NCBI GenBank assembly: GCA_963555705.1
Contig: OY743179.1
Span: forward strand, 17,802,692-17,866,691
Reading direction: 5' to 3'
DNA: 64,000 nt
Origin: Ligustrum vulgare
Lineage: Eukaryota; Streptophyta; Magnoliopsida; Lamiales; Oleaceae
A model generated the notes under the pieces. The model worked only from the letters and a program-made list of their open reading frames with translations, did not search any database and had not been told where the DNA came from. A program made the position numbers and the translations under genes. Positions 29,429 through 43,100 of this stretch are shown in pieces (positions within the stretch are counted from its first letter, which is position 1; every line of letters starts with the position of its first letter).

Positions 29429-32400
29429 CTACTTGTAGTATGACTTCAAATTCTCTGCATTCCATGGGCAAGGAAGAGGTTTCGAATCCATTGTGCGGAG
29501 GCTGTATGAGCCCTTTCCCACCTTTCGGATGACTTCATATGGTCCTTCTCAAATAGGCCCAAGTTTCCCTGGTTGATGACTGGCAGCCTCACTGCGGCGA
29601 AGGACAAGATCTCCCATTCTGAATTCCCTCTTCTTTACTCGGATATTGAACTTCTTAGACATGGCTTGTTGGTAAGCTGCTATTCTTAATTATGCATCTT
29701 CCCTGACTTCTTCCAGAAGATCTAGACTTTCTCTCTGTCCCTCAATATGGTCGGGTGATCCTGCGGTCATAGCACGGAAGCTCGGAATTGTTACTTCTAC
29801 TGGGACAGCGGCTTCCATTCTGAAGGCAAGCATTGACGGGGTCTCCCCTGTCGCAGTCTTGAACGTGGTTCGGTTGGTTCAAAGTATTTTTGGGAGGAGA
29901 TCGGGCCAATCTCCTTTGGTACTGTCCAGGAAAGTCCTCAAGTCTTGTAAGATGAGCATGTTTGTAACTTCAGCTAACCCATTACTCTGCGGGTGCGAAA
30001 CGAAAGTCAACCTGTGTTCTATTCCCAGGTTCTTGCAGAATTTCTTGAAGGCTTGGCACTCAAATTGACACTCGTTATCTGTTATTAATGTCTTAGGAAG
30101 ACCAAAACGGCAGACTATTGATTTCCACACAAATGCTTCCAACCTTTGTTATGTGATTACGGCTGGAGGTTCGGCTTCCACCCACTTAGTGAAGTATTCC
30201 ACGGCAACTGTCAAGAATTTGACTTGACCCCTGGCTATGGGGAAAGGTCCTAGTATGTCGATTCCCCATTGAGCGAAAGGATATGGGCACATAATCGAGG
30301 TTAGCTCTTCCATGGGTTGATGTAACCGGGCTGTGAATCTTTGGCATTTGTCTCAAGCTTTTACATAATTGAGCATGTCCTTCTTCATGGTTGGCCAATA
30401 GTACCCATATCGTATCAACTTCAATACTAGATCTCTCACCCCCTGGTGTCCCCTACAGATTCCTTCATGAACCTCAGCCATAGTAAGGGCTGCTTATTTC
30501 GAAGTTAGGCATTGTAGGTAAGGAAGTGTGAAGCTTTAACGGAACAAAGTATTCTGCAGCAAGGTATACCTCAGGGCCCTTGCTTTAATTCTTCTTGCCT
30601 CTGCTTTGTCATCTGGAAACTTTCCTGACGTTAGGTATAATTATAGGATCCATCCAACTGGGCTCTTGCTCTGAAATATCCATAACCTCGAGTTGTTGTG
30701 CGATACTTGGCTCATGAAGAGTTCGTACGAACAAGGTCCTTTCCAAGTGATCTAGATTGGAAAAAGTAAGTCTTGATAAAACATCTGCCTTGTGATTGGC
30801 GGATCTCGAAATTTTGTCTACGCAGCAAGACTTGAACTTTCTTTGCAAGTCCAAGACCATCATCCTATAATATGACACTTTCTCATATTTTGTTTCAAAA
30901 TTTCCGTTTACCTGTTCTACCACCAATTATGAATCACTCAGAACCTTGACATGCTCGACCCCTAGATGTTGAGCTGCTTGAAGTCCAGCAATCAAGGCCT
31001 CATACTCTGCATCATTATTAGTTGCTGGGAAGTCAAACCGTATTGCACACTGAATTTCCATTGTGCATATCATTCTTTAGTATGATTCCGGCCCCCGAGC
31101 CCACGGCATTCGATTTCCATCCACTTGCAAGGTCCATGTGTCCTCTTCCCTATCATGACCTGTTGGCCCCCTAGGTCTTGGGGAGAGCTCGACGACGAAG
31201 TCAGCCAGACCTGTGCTTTGATGGAAGGTCGAGGTTTGAATTCGATGTCATATTCTACAAGCTCGATTGACCACTTGAGTAGATGGCCAGATACATCTGG
31301 TTTTTGCAAGATTTGCTTCAAGGGATGATTTGTGAGGACGGTTATAGCATGGGCTTGAAAGTATGTCTTAATTTTCTGGCTGCTGTGACCAAGGCAAGTA
31401 CGAGTTGCTCTGCTAATTTATATCGGGTTTCTGCATCTAACATCATCTTGCTGACGTAATATACCGATTTTGAGCCTTCTCTTCCTCTTTAACCAAAACG
31501 GCGCTCACAGCATGATCAGACACTGTTAGATACAAGAACAGATTATCCCCAGGATTTGGTTTTACCAATATTGGAGGAGTACCCAAATATTCTTTCAACT
31601 TCCTGAAGGAGACCTCGAATCCCTCGTCCCATCTGAAGTTTTTGTTTCCTCGAAGAGTTTTGAAAAAGGGAAAACATTTGTCCACTGCCCTTGACATAAA
31701 TCGGCTCAATGCTGCTACTCTCCCTGTCAGCTTCTGCACTTCCCTGATATTTCGGGGAGGTTCCATTGATGCTAGGGCCGAAATTTTATCTGGATTGACT
31801 TCGATACCTCTCTGAGTGATCATGAATCCCAAAAACTTTCCTGAGCCTACTCCGAAGGCACACTTTGCAGGATTCAATTTCATCCGATGTTCTCTAAGTG
31901 TACTGAATATGTCCTCAAGGTCAGCAATGTGGTCTTTCTTTCTTGAGCTTTTTACGACCATGTCATCAACGTAGACCTCAATGTTAAGCCCGATGTGTCT
32001 AAAGAAGACCATGTTTACCAACCTTTGATAAGTAGCTCCAACATTCTTTAATCCAAACGGCATGACCTTATAACAATATATTCCTTCATCTGCCATGAAA
32101 GAAGTTTTTTCCTGATCTTCCTGTGCCATCCGAATCTGATAATATCCCGAGAAGGCGTCTAGGAAGCTGTAAAGTTCGGAGCCTGATGTTGAATCCACCA
32201 ACCTGTCGATCCTGGGAAGAGGATAACTGTCTTTTGGACATGCTTTATTCAAGTCTGTAAAATCTATACAAACTCGCCACTTGCCGATTGGCTTCTTCAC
32301 CAAGACCACATTGGCTAGCCACTCTGGATACTTCACTTCCTTGATGAATCCTGCTTTTAAGAGTTTATCTACTTCCTCTTTGATTATCTGCCTCCTTTCT

Positions 32401-34679
32401 GTGACAAACTGTCTTCTTCGCTATTTTACGGGCTTCTTGTCGGGCATGACGTTAAGCCCGTGTTCGACGAGTGCGGGATCAATCTCGGGCATATCTTCAG
32501 CACTCCATGCGAATATGTCGATATTTTTCTTTAAACATTGAGATAACTCCTCTTTCATTAGTTTGGGGAGCTCTTTCCCAATTGTGAAGCTCTTCCCTTC
32601 TGAAATTTGAACTTCTTCCAACTCCTCTACTGGCGACATTATTTCTTCCACAGGAAGTTCTATTGACATCAGATCTATCTTACCCTTTCCAATACAGCTG
32701 ATATAGCAACTTCTGGCTATCGACTGACTTCCCTGAATGGTTCCTATGCCTGCCGAAGTTGGGAACTTGATCGCCAGGTGATATGTCGATACTATAGTTC
32801 TTAGGCTGTTCAAGAAGGGTCTTCCCAAGATAGCATTGTAGGCCATAGGAGTCTTGACGACCTAGAACGGAGTCATCTTTGTTATCCGTTTATCTTCTGA
32901 TCCCAGTGAGGTGGGAAGGTCAATTAGGCCTTCGGGTTTCATTGTTCTCCACCAAACCCAGTTAGGGGAGTAATGACATATCGAAGTCGATCTTTGGAGA
33001 GCTGCATCTGGTTGAAAGCTTCCAAGGAGAGAACATTGGCTGCGCTTCCATTGTCAACTAGCACCCTCCTAATATCAAAATTTGAGATTGTTGCGCTGAT
33101 GACAACAACATCGTCATGAGGATACGAAATTCCTTCCATGTTAGCGCTGCTAAAGCTGATGCTGCTTGAAAACTCATGGTCATGATATCCCAACCTTTCT
33201 TCCCGGTCGCTTAGTGCCCGGGTATGATTTTTGCGTGCATTATTCGAATCACCTCCAGGCGCTATTCCTCTGACGATAAAATTTATGGTGCCGGTGGATC
33301 TGTTTTTCTCTTCCCCATTCACATGCTCTTTATCGTCTTTCTTTATGTAGTGCCCTAGGAAGCCCCTTTTTATGAGGGCTTCTATATCCTGTTTTAATGT
33401 TCTGCACTCATCCGTGGTATGACTCGAGCTCTTATGAAAGTCACAATACTTATGTCGATTCTTTTCGTCGATTTTCCCCTTGATAGGCTTGGGTCAACGA
33501 AAATCTTCACGTCCCTTGATTTCCATGAGAATGTGGGATAGAGGTGCGTTTAGCGGAGTTAAACTCTGATGCCCATGGCTATTCCCCTTCGAGTTAGTTA
33601 GGGAAGAATTCTTCTCATCTTCCTGTCTTGACCTTTTATTCTCTTGTCTTGCGAATTGTGAAGACTGTGCTACTGTTCCATGTACTTGATCTTGTGCTCG
33701 AACTGACAACAGTGTTTTCTCCATGTTTATGTACTTCTCGGCTCTTCTGAGAAGCTCTGTTACATTCGAGGACGGATTCTTGGACAAGGACATTCTGAAT
33801 TTTGGACCTCGAATAGCCAAGGTCAGGGCTGAGATGGCTGATGAGATGTGAAGATCTGGAATCTGAAGTCTTTCAGTGTTAAAGCGAGTCATGAACTCTC
33901 GCAGTATCTCATTCTGCGTTTGCCTTACTGCATGAGGGAAGCGGAGGTTTTCTTGATCCTTTTACTACTTGCAAAGAAAGCAGTGAATTTCTCAGTAAGA
34001 TCAGCGAAGGAAGAGATGGACCCCGGAGGTATTGTAGAAAACTAGTCTCGGGCTGAATTTGTTAAGGTTTACGGGAAGACCTTACGCAAAATCTGATCGG
34101 GAGCATTCTGCATGTCCATGACATCAGTGTAGGTATTCAAGTGGTTGTTAGGATATGTTGTTCCATCGTATTCCTTTATCCGAGGATATTTAAATCTTTC
34201 TAGTAAGGGGAATGACGTTATTTCAGGAGTAAAATGGGTTCTTCTTATGAATGACGTCTGACCTTGTGTGTTTTGCAGTATTCCATCAGCAATTCCTTCC
34301 TGAATGATTCTTGAGAGCTCTTTTCGTGTCAAGTTGGCAGATCCCTCAGTCATGGGATGTGCACCCTCGATTCCCGAGGAGTGGTCAGCTACAGGATTTA
34401 CTGGCCTGCGATCTTCCCCCTGAATCGTGCCGGAGTGTTCCGGTCAAGTTGCGCTTGATGGTTATTCTGTTGTCGAAGAGCTTGACGGAGTTCGCGGAGC
34501 TGCTGCTGAAGTTCGTTGAAATCTTCTCGACTAACAGGTTCATTATCTGGAGTGATTTCTGGGTTTTACTCTTCCCCAATATCTTCAAGAGGTGGAGGAT
34601 TTTCTTTCTCAACCGAAGTATTGGCTGGAAGAGGTTGACCAGTGGATGCGGAGGGACGATCTTGACGTCTATTAACCAT
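29429..34679 (-). pseudogene. Gypsy gag-pol, degenerate
   Basis: From ATG at 34679 (MVNRRQDRPSAS) the pieces in order are: gag (34353-33494, with FPLLERFKYPRIKEYDGTTY), protease (33322-32421, with VLVDNGSAANVL and AYNAILGRPFLN), reverse transcriptase (32336-31443, with WRVCIDFTDLNKACPKD, SFLDAFSGYYQI and the catalytic YVDDMVVKS), RNase H (about 31321-30609) and integrase (about 30400-29500, with WGIDILGPF, LITDNECQFE and NGLAEV supplying D, D, E). Stops or shifts interrupt it at about 34070, 33500, 32880, 32420, 30920 and 30360; several are TAG or TAA where Gln is expected. A terminal stop is at 29429. The catalytic residues survive, but no domain set is readable as one protein. Confidence 0.85.
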
Positions 34680-34694
34680 GGCTGATTGTATCTC

Positions 34695-34714
34695 TTCCCA
34701 CAGACGGCGCCAAT
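34695..34714 (-). other. Gypsy primer-binding site
   Basis: The reverse strand reads ATTGGCGCCGTCTGTGGGAA directly after the LTR end. TGGCGCCGT matches the 3' end of tRNA-Asp for about ten bases and then diverges, so the primer is uncertain. Confidence 0.6.
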
Positions 34715-35392
34715 TGATACTGTAAAAAATCCCAACCTTGACATGGCAAGATCTGATGATACTTGATCGTTGGAAAAGACCAATGAATCCGCCTTGGTTG
34801 ACCTGCAAAAAAGGCGAGGAGGATTCTCCCCGTCGCCCCTCCGGTGTGAGAATTAGTTTTTTTGGAGAAAAGTAGGGAAAAAATATTTTACTGGAAAACG
34901 TAGAGAATAATGAATGAATAAATGTGATCAAATGAGCTGTATTTATAGGGTTGAAAAAGCCCATAACTTCCTTTATTTAAGGAAGGAGTCCTTTTGCTAT
35001 AAACTTACCTTTTAAGAAGAATTCTAAACTTATAGGGATTCAGTTTCCTTTTTGTAAAGTGTTTCCTTATGGATCGCGCATTTCCTTGAGGCTTAAGAAT
35101 ATGGCCCATTAACGAGGCCCATTGTCGAAAGAGCTTATGAAGCTTGCCTGCATGGCCCATAAGCAAGGGAAGAGCCGACCTCACCTTTAAACGTCAACTC
35201 GAACCAATAGATCGGGATTCACCCGACCTATGTGAGACCGAGCGTGACATTAAACCTCAGCCCAGTATTGCTGAGCAGCAGTAAGGTCGGTACAGTACCG
35301 ACTATAATATAGTCAGGGCAACCCGGGAAAATGAAGAACAAGGTCCGAAGAGGTCGAGTCATGGAATTAATGTAGGAAAATAATACCGATCA
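34715..35392 (-). repeat. 5' LTR of gypsy element
   Basis: 678 bp in reverse orientation, about 94-95 percent identical by eye to the left copy. Confidence 0.85.
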
Positions 35393-37781
35393 TAGATTAT
35401 TATATTAAATAATATATTGTATAAACACTAAATGATGGTATATTAGGTATCTTGTTAAATATGTGAGGGCATATTTGGAACTCAAAATTTTCTCCACTAT
35501 CCACACTTTTAATATAAAAAATATATAGATAGATAGATGTAGATATAGATGAGCCATAAATCTCATATATTGTGCACAATGTCACTCCAAGAAACAATGC
35601 TCACATGATGTAGTAAACATGGTCATTCTTGTACATTATTCTCTAGGGTCTGAGGGAAATAGACGCATTCGAAAGACATTTGCTCACATCCCTTCGTGGC
35701 TAGTTACTTCGCACAATATAAAAAAAGCTTGTATGTGTTCATGCGGATTTTAAGTTGACTTTCCGAAGAACTTGACGTCCTGATGGTTCGGTAACAAATT
35801 GATTATATCAAATTTTCCCTACTTAAAAGGTGGATACACTATGGTTGGTTGCACTGGAGCAGGCACATGATTCACATAATCCCACCAACTAATATTTTGA
35901 CATCAATTGCAATAACTCTTGGATGAATTGGCAATGGTTATACTTGTGGTGCTAGTAGTAACTGATTTTGAGCTCATATCTCTTGTTTCTCGTTCCGCGT
36001 TGATTGAAGGTTCTTTTGACTTCAAGTTCAAATCTATTGGAAAAAGTTTTCATCAGAATCTTGCATGAACTATTAAATGCCTGAAAAGAGTTAAACACAA
36101 GAGATTTAGAATAGCCAAAAAATTAAAAATAAAATTGATTAAAAATAAACTAATAACTATACTAAACACGTTATTCCCCGAAAACTACGTCAAAAATTTG
36201 TTCGAGAAAATCCTGTAAGCGTATGAGATCGTTGACAAGTAATAGATTTGATGAGTTAAACTATCGTTCGATAGGAAATAAGTTCTAGTTATCGATTACT
36301 AGTCTATTATCAGTTCAATTTAGTGAACACAAAAAAATTATTTGAATTATTCTAAGATTTTCATCATCGTCATCAAGTATGAAAAGTGTGGTTTGTAAAT
36401 ATATAGAATGTATGTGTTGGATATCGAATCCACCTATTGATATCCATCTCAAGTCTTAATTATGTAATTTAGTTCATTCATGCGTTCTTGACAATTAATA
36501 AAACTAAGGTATTTAATTTTCTTTTCCAAGACAAGTTAATTCTATTCTAATCACGACTCAAGTATATTCCTAGTACGAATAAGAATGATTAGAACGTATT
36601 ACATTGTAGATTATCTATATGATTGCACATGTCATATATCTTATTCCTAATATCTAGTGTTCATTAATTAATCTCATCCCGCGTTCTAATTTATTGTGAG
36701 TTTTCTTATACTATAACAAGTAACTAATTATCTAATTGGCGATCAATTAATCAAACAATGTAATAACAATGCAATATTAATCAAGAATCGCAAGAAATAC
36801 TAAACTGATAATCTTGAATTAAAAAAAATAAACAATATGTTTCATTTTCATCCAATACAAAAATGGATCTAGCCTATCACGATTTTATGTAAACTACAAG
36901 AAGAATAATAGAAAATATCACCCAGATCATTAAATAATGCCAAATTTATTGTTCTTCAAGTCCATGTTAAAATCTTCAATTTGTGGATGCAATTGACTTT
37001 AAATTCTTACAAGGTTTTGATCTTTTCTCCCAAAATATGGTAATTGTCCTCTTGTTCTTGAATGATTTTATGATATGGATGTGTATTGAGACTAGAGAGA
37101 GTTGTCTATTATGGTTGTCCACCTTTTGTATATATAGAGGCCAAAATTAGGTTAAAAATCGTCCAAAATTGTTACCAAAAAGAGTTTTAAGTCAAAAAGG
37201 AAATTTTCCCGTTTAGCCAACTTTTGTACCATGCGTACACATGATTATAATCCTTATGCACTCACGGTAGACCTATTTTCGCCGTAGGTGCTACTCTTTT
37301 GATCCTTATGCATGCAAGGGTCTCGCATGATTATACGGTTTTGAGTCAATGCAATTTGGTTGCTAAGCTTCCAGCTTTGTGAATTTTTATTTATTTTTTT
37401 ACTTTTTCGTTTATTTTGAATCCTTTGATCTTTTCTATGCTTCCAACTTGCTCTCAACACTCTTTAATTCTTACGGTGCTCCTCGAATCATCTTTTAATT
37501 TTTGCATCTTGGCCCCCATACTTGAGATTTCATCCATTTTTATCATTTTTTTCGCTCATTTTTTTCCAATTCCACCATATTGTATCGAGTTTCTCTTATC
37601 AAACAAAATATACACGAAATTAAGTCATAATTCATTAAATCAATAACAAATACTCTAATTTAACACTCTAGATAAATGTATTATGAGATTATAATTAAAT
37701 ATATTATTTTTAATTATTATTAACATTATAAGATTATTCTCATTATTATGAAAATATTAAATTATTATTCACATTATAAAA

Positions 37782-37829
<48 letters not shown>

Positions 37830-38712
37830 GATGATGATGATGATGATGATGATGACGAAGTTATTTTTATTATTATCACGTAATATTGTAATCAGAATTA
37901 TTTTTATTAGTTATGAAATTATAATAATTTCATTATTACTAAAATTATTTAGTGAATTATTATTATTAACATAATTTAATTTTAAAAAAAATAATTGGAC
38001 TGGGCCGTCTGTTAGACCCAACAAGCTTTTGAGCCGTTCGTTAACGGACAGTCTAGATGCCTGTGTGTCTTCTCCATTTCTTCCTCGTCCATTTTTTTGC
38101 CCACTTTCTACCCAAATCTTATTCTAAATAATGAATCACCTCAATCATGTATTAATCTCATACTATTTATCTAGATTTATTTCAAAGATTGGATATCAAA
38201 ACATCTAGTCTAAAAATTTCAAGTTAAGAATGGAGAACTAACCTTGGATATTTTGTTAGAAAGTGATGATGAAGGGTCAGAGTCGTCGTTTGGCTTGTAT
38301 ATTTTGAATCTTTCTCATTTTTATTTTTATTTATTTATTTATTTTTCATCTTTTAACTAATTTCTTCTCATTCTCTCACGGACACAGTTGAGATTTGTCA
38401 AGAGTGTATATTCCACTTTTGAAATTTTAAACTTTTTAATTGTTATTGTGGTCAAATGGTATTTTGATTAATGAATTGGATCACCCGGCTGCTTCCCACT
38501 CCGGCAATTTGCCTATAAACACTAGTGTATAAGCAGTTATGCACTAAAAATTGAAGATGTTAGTACTTAAAAATATAACCATTATCACTATATTTTAATT
38601 TTCTAAGTAATATTAGGTAGAAGTTTTAATTTTCACTGAGATGCTATGGTAAATATACCAGATCAATTTTGATTTTTTTTTTTTTTGTATAAAATGAAAA
38701 TGATCATATTAC
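35393..38712. other. Intergenic, no gene seen
   Basis: AT-rich throughout. A GATA/TAGATA run lies at 35525-35552. The 37200-37370 part has GC-richer non-coding phrases of retroelement style but no LTR pair. ORFs are short and lack protein features. Confidence 0.5.
37784..37855 (+). repeat. Compound microsatellite (ATT)n(ATG)n
   Basis: About 15 ATT units (37784-37829) pass directly into about nine ATG units (37827-37855). Confidence 0.9.
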
Positions 38713-38813
38713 AGTTACACACTGAATTACACACCATCTCACATGGGTGTGGAGCCCACACCCACACCCATGTGAGAGGATATATAGCCTAATGTGTAAG
38801 TTAGTGTGTAACA
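38713..38813. repeat. Foldback element with perfect 15-bp inner stem
   Basis: Inner arms CTCACATGGGTGTGG (38738-38752) and CCACACCCATGTGAG (38762-38776) are perfectly complementary around a 9-base loop. Outer arms GTTACACACT (38714-38723) and AGTGTGTAAC (38802-38811), with TTACACA/TGTGTAA between, extend the foldback with one asymmetric 13-base internal gap. No clear target duplication. Confidence 0.7.
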
Positions 38814-39405
38814 CTATAGATTTATCCAAAAGAAAAATTTTGTTCTTCACAATATGAATGATTGAATTAGCACTCACCGTGTAATTGTTTAAGATGCTCA
38901 AGCTCGAGTTGTCCTCAACCTATAAACCAAGAAAGGAGTTTATTATAATTTAATTATGGTTATGATATGCTCTACTTGACTTTGTCATGTTGATTGGAAG
39001 ACGAAATTGCATATTATTTCTTTGTAGCTAGCTACAATGACAAAGTTTAAGTTTAAAAATTTGAATAATTGAATTTAAATTAACGCGAATAAATTTTGAA
39101 CATGCTTGGGATGCTTTAACTTAGCATTTGTTTGGTAAACTCATTTATAAATAATACATTTTTCAAAATTATTTTTTAATCATATACATTTTTCTAAATC
39201 ACTTTTCAGTTTTCAATCTTATATTTTATCTCAAAACATCACATTCTTTGTTTATAGTTAAAAAAATTTATGAAAGAGAAGTTTAAATTTAAGCAATAAA
39301 TGTGGCTTATTTTTAATGTAAACCACCTATATTCAAAATAACTCAATATAAATTACACATTTAAAAATTATTTTTTAAGTTTAGTCACATACACGCTCTT
39401 AATCT
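38814..39405. repeat. Intergenic with one small-repeat copy
   Basis: A reversed TGTTCGG-family block is seen at about 39120-39240 (ATACATTTTTCAAAATTA, CACTTTTCAGTTTTCAATC). No gene. Confidence 0.4.
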
Positions 39406-39471
39406 TAAGGCTGTGTTCGGATGCCTTCTCTAAACTATAATGGGTATAATTTGTATTTTGTAAGTAAAATG
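39406..39471 (+). repeat. Left half of small dispersed repeat interrupted by copia
   Basis: GGCTGTGTTCGGATGCC start, ending in the copia target duplication aaatg. It continues at 44647-44765 (GTGTGGTTAAAAATTAGAG to ACGGAGCC). Confidence 0.65.
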
Positions 39472-39869
39472 TGTTGAAAATAAACTTGTTTGGCCCAAAA
39501 TCTTATTGAGTCCAAGTCCAACATTTTATGTGATCCAATTAGCCCAATGCATGGAAGTTTCTTGTAGTAGGCAAGATTGAATAAGAATCACTAGATTGAA
39601 GTTGGTAAGATTAATTGTAGATTGTTGGATGGTAGTTGGTATGATCAAATATTGATCGTCGGATGTATCTTTGTTTTTAATATTTGTACGGTTAGGATTG
39701 GTTTGTATTTCCTATAAATAGCCCTCCCCATTCTCATTTGAAATCATCAAGTGAGTGAAAGAAGAACAAGAAGCATAGCTTCTTTGAGGATGTGAAGAGT
39801 AAGTTGTAATATTTGAGTTTGAGTGTTTTAGTTAATAAAAGTATGTTTTTGAGTGAAATCGATCCAACA
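39472..39869 (+). repeat. 5' LTR of intact copia
   Basis: 398 bp with a CCTATAAATAGCCC promoter box at about 39711. Confidence 0.9.
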
Positions 39870-39872
39870 AAG

Positions 39873-39884
39873 TGGTATCAGAGC
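39873..39884 (+). other. Primer-binding site, initiator Met-tRNA
   Basis: TGGTATCAGAGC three bases after the LTR. Confidence 0.9.
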
Positions 39885-40167
39885 GAGGTTATAGGAAAAG
39901 GAAAAATATCGTCATTGCATATCAAATCGAAGCTCTCAAAGAGAGGAAAGTAGCGGTTCAAAGATCGGCCAAATCTGAAGTCGTTTGAGCCCCAAATCAT
40001 TCCACAAAGTTGCTGTCCCGGAACCGAGTTGACTCATCCAGTGCACTGAGTAATACTGAGTCAGACCCAGTTCAAACCGAGTTCAACCGAGTCGGACACT
40101 ACCCCGACGTTTTCCAGCATTTCGGATCCGTCGGTGTGATCAGAATTTCCAAATTCAGTTTCTATAA

Positions 40168-43100
40168 ATGGCGAATAATGGTATTTCTTCTTTTCAAGTA
40201 CCTACACTAAAAAACAACAACTATGATAATTGGAGTATCAAAATGAAAGCTCTTTTGGGTGCACACGATGTTTGGGAAGTCGTAGAGAAAGGTTTCAGTG
40301 AGCCTGAAGATGAAATTACTCAAACTCAAGTGCAAAAGGATTCATTGAAGGACTCAAAGAAAAGAGACAAGAAGGCTCTCTTTCTCATCTATCAAGCATT
40401 ATATGATGATGGTTTCGAGAAAATCTCAAGCGCAAAAACTTCCGAGGAAGCATGGAATAAATTACAAACATCCTACAAAGGAGCTGAACAAGTGAAGAAG
40501 GTTCGTCTTCAAACATTAAGAGGTGAATTCGAATCCTTGCATATGAAAGCATCCGAGTCGATTTCCGAATATTTTTCTAGAGTCTTGACTGTTTCTAATC
40601 AATTAAAAAGAAACGGTGAGAAACTAGAAGATATAAGGATCCTAGAAAAGATACTCCGCTCACTTGACCCAAAGTTCGAGTACATTGTCGTGACTATAGA
40701 AGAAACTAAAGATTTAGAAGAAATGACGATCGAGCAATTACAAGGATCATTGCAGGCTTATGAAGAAAAGCATAAGAAAAGGCAAGGAATCAATGAAAAA
40801 CTGCTCAACACACAACTCAAAGAGAAAGAAGAAATCAGAGGCTACAACAGAAATCAACATAGTCGAGGAAGAGGCCGAGATCGAGGACGAGGTAGAGGTC
40901 ATAGTCGTGGACGAGGTTGGAATTACAATAACAACAATTTCAACAGTAATTACGAAAGAGGAGAAAGTTCGACAAGAGGTCGTGGAAGAGGCAATTCAAA
41001 CTCGAGGTACGATAAATCTCAAGTTCAATGTTACAATTGCAAACAGTATGGCCATTATGCAGCAAACTGTTGGAATCCAAAAAATGGAGTCGAAGAGAAG
41101 GCTAACTATGTTGAAACAAAAGAAGAGGTTGATGGAACAATACTATTTGCACACAAAGACAGTGACGGAGGCCAAGGAAGTATTTGGTACCTAGATACTG
41201 GTGCAAGCAATCACATGTGTGGAAAAGGAAGCATGTTTGCAGAACTCAATGAAAGAGTAAGTGGCAATGTTTCGGTTGGAGATCACTCTAAAATACCAGT
41301 CAAGGGAAAAGGTAACATCCTTATTCGCACTAAAGCTGGAAGACATCAAGTGATTTCAAGTGTCTACCATGTGCCAAATATGAAAAGCAATGTCTTAAGC
41401 CTAGGTCAGCTATTAGAGAAAGGCTATAATTTTTATTCCAAAGATTATAGTATTTTTGTAGTAGATGGCCAAGGAAAATTGATAACCAAAGTGAAAATGT
41501 CGAAGGATAGATTATTTCCTTTGAATATTGAAAATGATGTTGCAAAGTGTCTTAAAACTTGTTACAAAGATGCATCATGGCTTTGGCATCTTCGATTTGG
41601 GCATCTAAATTTTGGAGGATTGGAGCTATTATCCAAGAAGAATATGGTGAGAGGCTTACCTTATATAAATCATCCAAAAGAATTGTTCAAAGGATGCTTA
41701 CTTGGGAAACAGTCCAGGAAGAGTTTTCCAAAGCAGTCAGAATTAAGAGCCAAGAAGCCACTCGAGCTCATCCATACCGATGTATGCGGTCCAATCAAGC
41801 CAAGTTCTTGTGGTAACAGTAATTATTTCCTTCTCTTTATAGATGATTTTTCAAGAAAAACCTGGGTATATTTCTTAAAACAGAAATCAGAAGTTTTTGA
41901 AGCATTCAAGAAGTTCAAAACTGCAGTAGAAAAAGAAAGTGGTTACCAGATTAAAGCCATGCGATCAGACCGAGGAGGAGAATACACTTCCAAAGAATTC
42001 CAAGAGTTTTGTGAAGCAAATGGAATCAGACGTCCACTGACCTTTCCAAGATCACCCCAACAGAACGGTGTTGCAGAAAGGAAGAACAGAACCATCCTTG
42101 ACATGGTACGAAGCATGCTCAAAAGCAAGGGACTACCAAAGGAATTTTGGGCAGAAGCAGTTTCATGTGCAGTCTATTTGTCCAACCGATCTCCAACAAG
42201 GAGTGTATGGGGAAAGACACCACAAGAAGCATGGAGTGGAAGGAAGCCTGGAATATCCCATCTACGAGTATTTGGAAGTATTGCATACAGACATGTACCG
42301 GATGAGATACGGAGAAAACTTGACGATAAAAGTGAGAAACTTATCTTTATTGGCTATGATACACAGTCCAAGGGCTACAAGCTATACAATCAAAGAAATA
42401 AGAAAGTTATCATTAGTCGAGATCTGGAGTTCGATGAAGAAAATAATTGGGATTGGAGTACCCAAAAAGAAGACTACAACTTCTTTCCTCACTTTGAAGA
42501 AGAGTACGAGGAGCAACCGATCATAGAGCAAGAGCAAGCAGTAGGAGAGCCAAGTACACCACCTACTTCGCCTACAGTAACTGAAGATAGAAATTCTCTA
42601 CCATCTTTCTTAAATGAAAGAAATGAAGAACGCACAAGAAATCTCCAAGATATATATGAGGTAACTGAGAGGCTTGATAATCTTACTCTTTTCTGTCTCT
42701 TTGCTGAATGTGAACCAGTGAAATTTGAAGAAGCTGTACAAGAAAAGAAGTGGAGAAATGCGATGGATGAAGAAATCAATTCCATCAAGAAGAATGATAC
42801 ATGGGAACTTGCATCTCTTCCAAGAAGTCACCAAGAAATAGGTGTCAAATGGGTGTACAAGACGAAGAAGAATGCTAGTGGAGAAATTGAACGATACAAG
42901 GCAAGACTTGTAGCAAAAGGATATAGTCAAAGAGCTGGAATTGACTATGATGAGGTATTCGCTCCTGTTGCTCGATTAGAAACTATAAGACTAATAATTT
43001 CTTTGGCTGCTCAGAACAAATGGAAGATTCATCAGATGGATGTAAAGTCTGCCTTCCTAAATGGAGTCCTAGAAGAAGAAGTGTACATTCAACAACCACC

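Larger units (their letters stand above)
25404..35392 (-). mobile_element. Ty3/gypsy retrotransposon, Tat-like, reverse orientation (10 kb)
   Basis: LTRs 25404-26086 and 34715-35392 have ends TGAT..ATCA. Likely target duplications are taaat (25399-25403) and tagat (35393-35397), one mismatch. The PBS lies next to the right LTR on the reverse strand, so the element reads right to left: gag, protease, RT, RNase H, integrase. The domain order with integrase last, the protease text VLVDNGSAAN, and an antisense accessory ORF near the 3' LTR fit the Tat lineage of OTA elements. LTRs differ at roughly 35-40 positions plus indels, and gag-pol is full of stops, so it is old and inactive. Confidence 0.88.

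Noticed and set aside
40760..41194. 144-codon ORF in another frame of the copia gag
   Set aside because: Shadow of the RG-rich gag region; no independent start or family.
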